A DNA stretch of 9,273 bases, taken from contig JAQUAR010000037.1 of NCBI GenBank assembly GCA_028687155.1, forward strand, positions 1 through 9,273. Reading direction: 5' to 3'. The notes under the pieces are model-generated. The model was given only the letters and a program-made list of their open reading frames with translations. It was not told the DNA's origin and made no database searches. Made by a program: the position numbers and the translations under genes. The stretch comes from Methylacidiphilaceae bacterium. Lineage in GTDB: Bacteria; Verrucomicrobiota; Verrucomicrobiia; Methylacidiphilales; Methylacidiphilaceae. Positions 4,957-9,273 of this stretch are shown here, in pieces. Position 1 is the first letter of the stretch. Each line of letters begins with the position of its first letter.

Positions 4957-6396
4957 ATGACAAGCATAGGAAGAGGTGCCGGCGATTTCCGGAGTTTCGT
5001 TCACCGACGGGGTGCTCTCATCCGCCACATCCTTCTGCTTTTGTTGCTCCCGGCTCTCTCCTCCTTGCCGGGGAAGCAAGCCTACGCGGTTTCCGCCCCG
5101 GGATTCGCGCCGGAGGTCGCCGCGGGCGAGGAACCGTCTGCCCAGACGGGGCACGCGCAATCCTTGCGAAAGCCCGTCCTTTCCCAAAACCTCCCGAGCT
5201 CGACCGCCGAGGAGACGGTCGTCTTGGGCAAGGCCCCGAGCGTGCTCGCTCCATGGGATAACTCGAGGTGGAGCCTCGATTCCCCGGAAATCTGGAGTGA
5301 CAAGATCGCTTCGAGCGATACCCCCGCCATGCTCATGGGAACCGGCCATATGCACCGGAAGTACCAGCCGATGGTCGGCTTCTGGTGGATGAACATGAAC
5401 ATGGGGCCGAACTACTACCAGGGCGCGAGCGCCATGAACCTCAACGGCCTGGACGCGGTCCGATACGCGGGGAAGCCGGTGGCGATGGGCGACCTCAACA
5501 TGTTCATGGAGCAGTACATGCCGATGCTCATGATGGGGATCACCGACAACCTGACCCTCATGGCGATGTTCCCGATCTGGGACAAGCAGATGACCATGGT
5601 CGGGCTGCCCATGGGAGGATACATGCATCACGGAATGGGGATGGGCCACATGAAAGGAAAGAACGGACTGCCCCTCCAGATGATGCCCCCGGGGTCGGAG
5701 ATGTCGATGCAGGCGATCGGTCTCGGGGACATCAACTTCCAGGCGATCTGGAAGGTCTTGGACTTTCACCGGAACCGGCTCCAGATGAACTACGGATTCT
5801 CGGATCCGACGGGGTCGATCGACGAGACGATGCCCGACATGGACGGACACCATGTCTATCCCTACGACATGCAGCTCGGCCTGGGGGTGCCCGCCTTCAT
5901 CACGGCGGCCACCTACCTGGGCCAGAGCGAGGACCGCCACTGGGGCTGGGGGGTCCAGGGCTACGCCACAGTCCCCGTCGGAAGAAATTCCCAAGGATAT
6001 GCCTGGGGCAACTCATTCCTGGGCAACGGGTGGATCTCCTACAACTTTACCGAGGCGATCTCCCTCAATTTCAGCGGCTTGGGCTCCTACCAAGGAGGGA
6101 TCCATGGAGCGAACCCGGTCAACCAGCTTTCCCTCCGAAGCGCTCCCTTCGTCGCCATGCCCGACATCGTGGCCTCCTGGACGGGAGGAGAGTGGGCCGG
6201 AGTCGGCTTGGGGGTCAACATACGGATGCCCGGCTTCGCCAGCGACGGCTTTCAGAAGATGGCGAAATCGCCCGCGAGTGCTCTCGATGGGAACTTCCTC
6301 ACCGCCCAGATCGTGGTCCCCTGCTATCAATCCTGGAACGGGGTCCAGTACGGCATGGGCTGGATGTCCACCGTCTCCTGGCAGTGGTGGTACTGA
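4957..6396 (+). CDS. methionine-rich outer-membrane barrel protein, 'MetA-pathway/transporter' family
   Basis: A 479-residue exported protein resembling the outer-membrane family annotated as transporter or putative MetA-pathway of phenol degradation. Residues 1-44 look like a signal peptide (HRRGALIRH, then a Leu-rich core, cleavage near QAYA). The family-like block MLMMGITDNLTLMAMFPIWDKQMTM, followed by GLGDINFQAIW and DPTGSID, is typical. Alternating amphipathic strands fill the C-terminal half, which ends in Trp/Tyr (WQWWY), as for a barrel. Residues 125-251 hold 28 Met in 127 residues, including MNMNM (145-149), MFMEQYMPMLMM (182-193) and MHHGMGMGHM (223-232). Clusters of this kind often bind copper(I) or silver, so a metal-related role is plausible but inferred. 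ATG 4957 has only a weak ribosome site. The gene is preceded by a toxin-antitoxin module and converges with a peptidase gene 10 bp away. Substrate unknown. Confidence 0.8.
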   Translation: MTSIGRGAGDFRSFVHRRGALIRHILLLLLLPALSSLPGKQAYAVSAPGFAPEVAAGEEPSAQTGHAQSLRKPVLSQNLPSSTAEETVVLGKAPSVLAPWDNSRWSLDSPEIWSDKIASSDTPAMLMGTGHMHRKYQPMVGFWWMNMNMGPNYYQGASAMNLNGLDAVRYAGKPVAMGDLNMFMEQYMPMLMMGITDNLTLMAMFPIWDKQMTMVGLPMGGYMHHGMGMGHMKGKNGLPLQMMPPGSEMSMQAIGLGDINFQAIWKVLDFHRNRLQMNYGFSDPTGSIDETMPDMDGHHVYPYDMQLGLGVPAFITAATYLGQSEDRHWGWGVQGYATVPVGRNSQGYAWGNSFLGNGWISYNFTEAISLNFSGLGSYQGGIHGANPVNQLSLRSAPFVAMPDIVASWTGGEWAGVGLGVNIRMPGFASDGFQKMAKSPASALDGNFLTAQIVVPCYQSWNGVQYGMGWMSTVSWQWWY

Positions 6397-6406
6397 TTTA
6401 GCCTGT

Positions 6407-8362
6407 TCAGCGGATCGCCTCTTTGGGCTCTGCCCCTTTCTCGGCCCTTCCGCCCAGATGCTTGGCCAGGAATTTCTCGGTCGCCCGGAAGAATTGGAGG
6501 CGATCCTCCGGGCGGACGAAGCCGTGACCCTCGTCCGGAAAGAGGAGATACTCGACGGGAAGCCCTTGCTTGCGCATCGCCTCGACGATCTGATCGCTCT
6601 CCGCCTGCTTGACCCGGACATCGTTAGCTCCCTGGGCGATCAGAAGAGGCGCCCGAATACGGCCTGCGGCAAAGAGCGGGGAGCGCTCATGCAGGAACGC
6701 TTCGTCCTTTTCCGGGCTTCCGAGGCGCTTCTCGAAGAGGGCCCGCATCGGCTCCCAATAAGGGGGAATCGAGTGGCTCAAGGTGAGCAGATTAGACGGA
6801 CCCATTGCTTCGACGCCGCAGGTGAACTCCCCGGGAACGAAGGCCAGGGCCGCCAGCGTCGCATAGCCGCCGTAGCTCATCCCCATGACGGCGAACCGGT
6901 CGGGATCGGCGTAACCGTGCGCGACCGCCCACTGCTTGGCATCGATCAGGTCCGTTTGCATCTTTCCGCCCCACTCCCGGTCCCCCGCGTTGACGAACTC
7001 CTTCCCATAGCCCGTGGAGCCGCGGAAATTGACCTGCAAGACGCCGTAGCCCCGGTTGGCCAGAAGCTGGACCAGCGGGCTGAAGCCCCAACTGTCGCGC
7101 GCCCACGGCCCTCCGTGGACCAGGAGGACAAAGGGCACCTTGCCGGTCGCCCCGAGCGGCAGAGTCAGATAGCCGTGGAGGAGCAGGCCGTCCCGCGCCG
7201 GAAAGGCGACCGGCTCCATGGGAGCGAGCCGGTAGGAGGCGAGCTCGGGACGGGAGGCGAAGAGGAACGCGAGTTTTTTCTCCCGCGGCCGAAAGAGATA
7301 GAAGCTCGCCGGATCGATGTCGGAGGAGAAAGCCACCGCCCAAGTCGTATCGGAGAAATCGCGGCTAGCAATCGTCACCTCTCCGGGATGCTGACTTTGC
7401 AGATAATCGAAGGCCTCACGGACTTGAGGATCGAAGAAGCGCCACTCGAGCTTCTCCCGCTCGAAGGCGACTGCCTCGAGGCGATAAGTTTTCGGATGCG
7501 TCAGGATGGCCGAAACATCGTAATGAGGATCTTCCGCCAGAATCGTCTGCTTCCCGCTCTCCAGATCGATTTCCAAAAGTCTCTCGGCGTTCGCGCCGAC
7601 GGAGGAAAGGATCCAGAGGGAACGGTCATCCGGAGAAAATCCCACCGGCCCCCCCGATTCGTCGGGTCCCCAAGAGGCCACTGCCTTCCACGGGGCATCG
7701 ACCGCGCTCCGAACGCTCACCTCCTGCCGGGCCCCCGGCAGCATGGCCAGCCGGGCGCGAATGGCATACTGATGATCCTCTTCCCATTCGAGCACATTGC
7801 CGGGATTTTCTGCCCGCAGGCTGAGCCGGTTGTCGGCAAGAGAGAGGTCGTAGACATCGAAGAGCTTGGCATCTCGCTGGTTCATGTCGAGGAGCAGCGA
7901 TCGGGAGTGAGCCGGATCGTCCGCTTGAAGATGGACCTTCACATCCTTGAACGGAGTCAGGTCGGTTCTCTTGCCTTGATCGAGATCGACCCGAAAGAGA
8001 TGGTTGTTCTCATTTCCTCCCTGGTCTTGGAGATAAAAGACCGAGCGGCTATCGGGCGACCAGAAAAAGGAGCGGATTCCCCGTCCCTTTTCGGCCGTGA
8101 TCGGATGATCGTCCGTCTTCCCCAGGGAGCGGAGCCAGACGTTCAGGACCCCTTGGTGGGGCGCCAGATAGGCAAGCCGGCTCCCATCGGGGGAAATTCG
8201 CGGAGAGGCCCGCTTCGGCTCCTCGAAAAGGACCCGGATGGGGATGAGCGGGGCCGCCTTTGCGTCCGGCGACGCGGCCCGAAGGGGCATCGCGGCCTGC
8301 AATAGCCCGGCAAGAAAGAGGAGGACGAGGAGAGACCAGTAGGGGGAAAGGGGACTGCGCAT
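6407..8362 (-). CDS. exported S9 family peptidase (prolyl oligopeptidase / acylaminoacyl-peptidase type)
   Basis: A 651-residue serine hydrolase of peptidase family S9, probably periplasmic, which would cleave short peptides after a beta-propeller admits them. A signal peptide covers about residues 1-30 (hydrophobic WSLLVLLFLAGLLQAA). Propeller repeats of the TolB/WD40-like kind follow (ISPDGSRLAYLAP, FFWSPDSRSVFYLQD). The alpha/beta hydrolase domain starts near residue 385: oxyanion motif HGGP at 416-419, nucleophile Ser496 in GMSYGGYA, Asp581 in GANDVRV, His613 in DEGHGF. The Ser-Asp-His spacing of 85 and 32 fits the S9C (acylaminoacyl-peptidase) pattern. The frame stays open to 8494, but those 44 extra residues would precede the signal peptide and overlap kdpC, so ATG 8362 is chosen. 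The gene lies downstream of kdpC with a hairpin between them, so it may have its own promoter. Precise substrate is unknown. Confidence 0.93.
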   Translation of the reverse strand: MRSPLSPYWSLLVLLFLAGLLQAAMPLRAASPDAKAAPLIPIRVLFEEPKRASPRISPDGSRLAYLAPHQGVLNVWLRSLGKTDDHPITAEKGRGIRSFFWSPDSRSVFYLQDQGGNENNHLFRVDLDQGKRTDLTPFKDVKVHLQADDPAHSRSLLLDMNQRDAKLFDVYDLSLADNRLSLRAENPGNVLEWEEDHQYAIRARLAMLPGARQEVSVRSAVDAPWKAVASWGPDESGGPVGFSPDDRSLWILSSVGANAERLLEIDLESGKQTILAEDPHYDVSAILTHPKTYRLEAVAFEREKLEWRFFDPQVREAFDYLQSQHPGEVTIASRDFSDTTWAVAFSSDIDPASFYLFRPREKKLAFLFASRPELASYRLAPMEPVAFPARDGLLLHGYLTLPLGATGKVPFVLLVHGGPWARDSWGFSPLVQLLANRGYGVLQVNFRGSTGYGKEFVNAGDREWGGKMQTDLIDAKQWAVAHGYADPDRFAVMGMSYGGYATLAALAFVPGEFTCGVEAMGPSNLLTLSHSIPPYWEPMRALFEKRLGSPEKDEAFLHERSPLFAAGRIRAPLLIAQGANDVRVKQAESDQIVEAMRKQGLPVEYLLFPDEGHGFVRPEDRLQFFRATEKFLAKHLGGRAEKGAEPKEAIR

Positions 8363-8378
8363 GACGGTGAGTCCAAGG

Positions 8379-8407
8379 ACCCTAGGGGAAAAGCATGGCG
8401 CTGGCAA
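8379..8407 (-). promoter_or_regulatory. candidate promoter for the S9 peptidase gene
   Basis: On the minus strand, TTGCCA (8407-8402) and TAGGGT (8384-8379) are 17 bp apart. The -35 matches consensus at five of six positions, the -10 at only three. Transcription would start about 10-12 nt before ATG 8362, giving a very short leader that matches the lack of a ribosome site. This is weak evidence from spacing and the -35 alone. Confidence 0.3.
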
Positions 8408-8424
8408 CCCCGCTTTCGCGGGGT
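8407..8424 (-). terminator. GC-rich stem-loop with GAAA tetraloop between kdpC and the peptidase gene
   Basis: Read on the minus strand, ACCCCGC - GAAA - GCGGGGT is a perfect 7-bp stem closed by a GNRA-type tetraloop, 32 bp after the kdpC stop. It would be very stable. There is no U-run after it, so it is not a classical intrinsic terminator; it may end or protect the kdp mRNA, or be a REP-like palindromic unit. As DNA it is nearly symmetrical and could act in either direction. Confidence 0.45.
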
Positions 8425-8456
8425 GTCGTAAGCAAGTGAAGTGACCGCCGGCCGCT

Positions 8457-9053
8457 CTAGCGGCCTCCGAGCTTGCCGTCGAGCGCCCAGTCAACCATCG
8501 CGACGTTCACGACGGGCTCGCCCAAGAGCCCGAGCCAGGGCTTGCTGGTGTAGCGGGCGAGGATCTCCCGAAGCTCCTCCTGCCGCATCTTCCTCTCCCG
8601 CGCTACGCGGGGGAGCTGGAGAAGCGCGTTGGCGAGGCTGATGTGCGGGTCGAGGCCGCTGGCGGAGGCGGTAACCGCATCCGCGGGAATTTTCTGGTCC
8701 GGGGAGAGCAGATTTTCGTTCCGGTAGTCGGCGATGCTTTGGGCGACTGCCTCCACCAGCTTCTTCGAAGTCGGCCCCAGGTTCCGGCCGCCGGAAGCCG
8801 TGGCATCGTAGCCCGCTTCCCCCGCCGCCGAAGGGCGGGGATGGAAGTATTGGGGTCCCCGGAAGTTTTGCCCCAGAAGAGCCGAGCCCAGAACGGTCCC
8901 GTCCGGCGCCCGCACGAGGCTCCCGTTTGCCTGGAAGGGAAAGAGGAGCCGGCCGGTCCAGTAGACCGCCAGGGGATAGAGTCCACCCAGAACCAAGGCA
9001 AGCAGAGCCGTCAGCAGAAGAGCCACCCGAAGACGCGACCAGAACTCTTTCAT
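8457..9053 (-). CDS. kdpC: potassium-transporting ATPase subunit KdpC
   Basis: KdpC is the small inner-membrane subunit of the KdpFABC high-affinity potassium uptake ATPase, which stabilises the complex. The protein has 198 residues from ATG 9053, close to the usual 190. One N-terminal membrane helix spans about residues 8-32 (VALLLTALLALVLGGLYPLAV). The two family hallmarks are intact: SAAGEAGYDATASGG followed by RNLGPTSK (75-97) and VTASASGLDPHIS (127-139), then the NALLQLPRVARER helix. A GTG at 9071 would give six more residues overlapping kdpB, but ATG 9053 has a near-perfect ribosome site GGAGGTGA 8 nt upstream, so it is preferred. It directly follows kdpB with an 8-bp gap, the standard kdpABC order. 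Kdp operons are usually controlled by KdpDE at low potassium; no kdpDE is in the window. Confidence 0.96.
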   Translation of the reverse strand: MKEFWSRLRVALLLTALLALVLGGLYPLAVYWTGRLLFPFQANGSLVRAPDGTVLGSALLGQNFRGPQYFHPRPSAAGEAGYDATASGGRNLGPTSKKLVEAVAQSIADYRNENLLSPDQKIPADAVTASASGLDPHISLANALLQLPRVARERKMRQEELREILARYTSKPWLGLLGEPVVNVAMVDWALDGKLGGR

Positions 9054-9061
9054 GGGAAAGC

Positions 9062-9069
9062 TCACCTCC
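9062..9069 (-). promoter_or_regulatory. kdpC ribosome binding site overlapping the kdpB stop codon
   Basis: GGAGGTGA on the minus strand is 8 nt before kdpC ATG 9053, and its last three bases are the kdpB TGA stop. Ribosomes ending kdpB are thus placed at the kdpC start, which suggests translational coupling. It also decides for ATG 9053 over GTG 9071. Confidence 0.75.
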
Positions 9070-9273
9070 ACGGGAAAAGACTCAAGAGCAGATCGATGGC
9101 CTTGATCCCCACAAAGGGAGCCACCAGGCCGCCCAGTCCGTAAATCAGGGCGTTTCGCACCAGGAGCGCCTGCGCCGTCAGGCCGCGCAGTCGGATGCCC
9201 CGCAGCGCGAGCGGGATCAACGCCACGAGGATGAGCGCATTGAAGATCACGGCGCTGATGATCGCGCTCTCCG
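9062..9273 (-). CDS. kdpB: potassium-transporting ATPase subunit KdpB, C-terminal end (5' part outside window)
   Basis: The last 69 codons of KdpB, the P-type ATPase catalytic subunit of the KdpFABC potassium pump in the inner membrane. The reading frame enters from the window edge as [25 protein letters not shown], a well-conserved KdpB membrane segment. It continues through [28 protein letters not shown] to the stop at 9062-9064. Two hydrophobic stretches represent the last two transmembrane helices. Phosphorylation and ATP-binding domains are outside the window. The stop is 8 bp before kdpC and inside its ribosome site. Confidence 0.95.
   Translation of the reverse strand, partial: ESAIISAVIFNALILVALIPLALRGIRLRGLTAQALLVRNALIYGLGGLVAPFVGIKAIDLLLSLFPWR

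Noticed and set aside
4927..5994. Open frame of about 355 codons on the - strand, rich in His and Val
   Set aside because: It is antisense to the Met-rich barrel; CAT/CAC codons arise from ATG/GTG on the coding strand. It has no recognisable domain.
5852..8305. A very long open frame on the + strand (about 817 codons)
   Set aside because: It overlaps the end of the Met-rich barrel gene in another frame and lies opposite the S9 peptidase, whose catalytic motifs are unmistakable. Its translation is Arg/Pro/Glu-rich with no family signature, as expected of a GC-rich shadow frame.
8363..8494. N-terminal extension of the S9 peptidase to a start at 8494
   Set aside because: It would place 44 residues before a clear signal peptide, overlap kdpC by 38 bp, and translate the intergenic hairpin. 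ATG 8362 is more likely.
1..9273. CRISPR arrays, tRNA or rRNA genes
   Set aside because: No regularly spaced repeats and no tRNA- or rRNA-like conserved segments were seen on either strand.

Overview
This is a GC-rich bacterial window. A TonB-dependent receptor, a second outer-membrane barrel and several exported proteins point to a Gram-negative (diderm) host. The gene mix (SufS/SufU pair, Met-rich outer-membrane protein, Kdp potassium ATPase, exported S9 peptidase) would suit an acidophilic verrucomicrobial methanotroph of the Methylacidimicrobium type. That lineage is a guess from overall character, because no phylogenetic marker lies in the window.

Layout. The first 0.9 kb (+ strand) carries the 3' end of a sufS-type cysteine desulfurase and a complete sufU-type Fe-S scaffold/sulfur-relay gene. 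An AT-richer leader with two predicted hairpins follows, then a large TonB-dependent receptor (938-3625). A short intergenic stretch with several TGGCC boxes leads into a two-gene toxin-antitoxin module of the DUF1778/GNAT (TacA/TacT) type at about 3864-4676. Its antitoxin appears frameshifted near the 5' end. A 280-bp non-coding stretch precedes a strikingly methionine-rich outer-membrane barrel protein of the 'MetA-pathway/transporter' kind (4957-6396). The rest lies on the minus strand. An exported S9 prolyl-oligopeptidase-family hydrolase converges on the Met-rich barrel with a 10-bp gap. Upstream of it in the minus direction come kdpC and the 3' end of kdpB, which runs off the window.

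How the parts relate. SufS and SufU act together in Fe-S cluster biogenesis. The receptor and the Met-rich barrel are both outer-membrane proteins and could both serve metal or metallophore traffic; copper is a reasonable guess for the Met/His-rich one. This is inference, and the toxin-antitoxin pair between them looks like an insertion. KdpB and KdpC belong to the high-affinity potassium uptake ATPase and are tightly coupled in translation.

The most noteworthy observations are the frameshifted tacA, which one C removed from a five-C run would restore (the site is also a CCC-U slippage-type sequence); a candidate autoregulatory operator inside its promoter spacer; the Met-rich segment of the second barrel (28 Met in 127 residues); and the structured leader of the TonB-dependent receptor, with its start codon in a hairpin loop. 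I did not find a clearly new multi-gene system.
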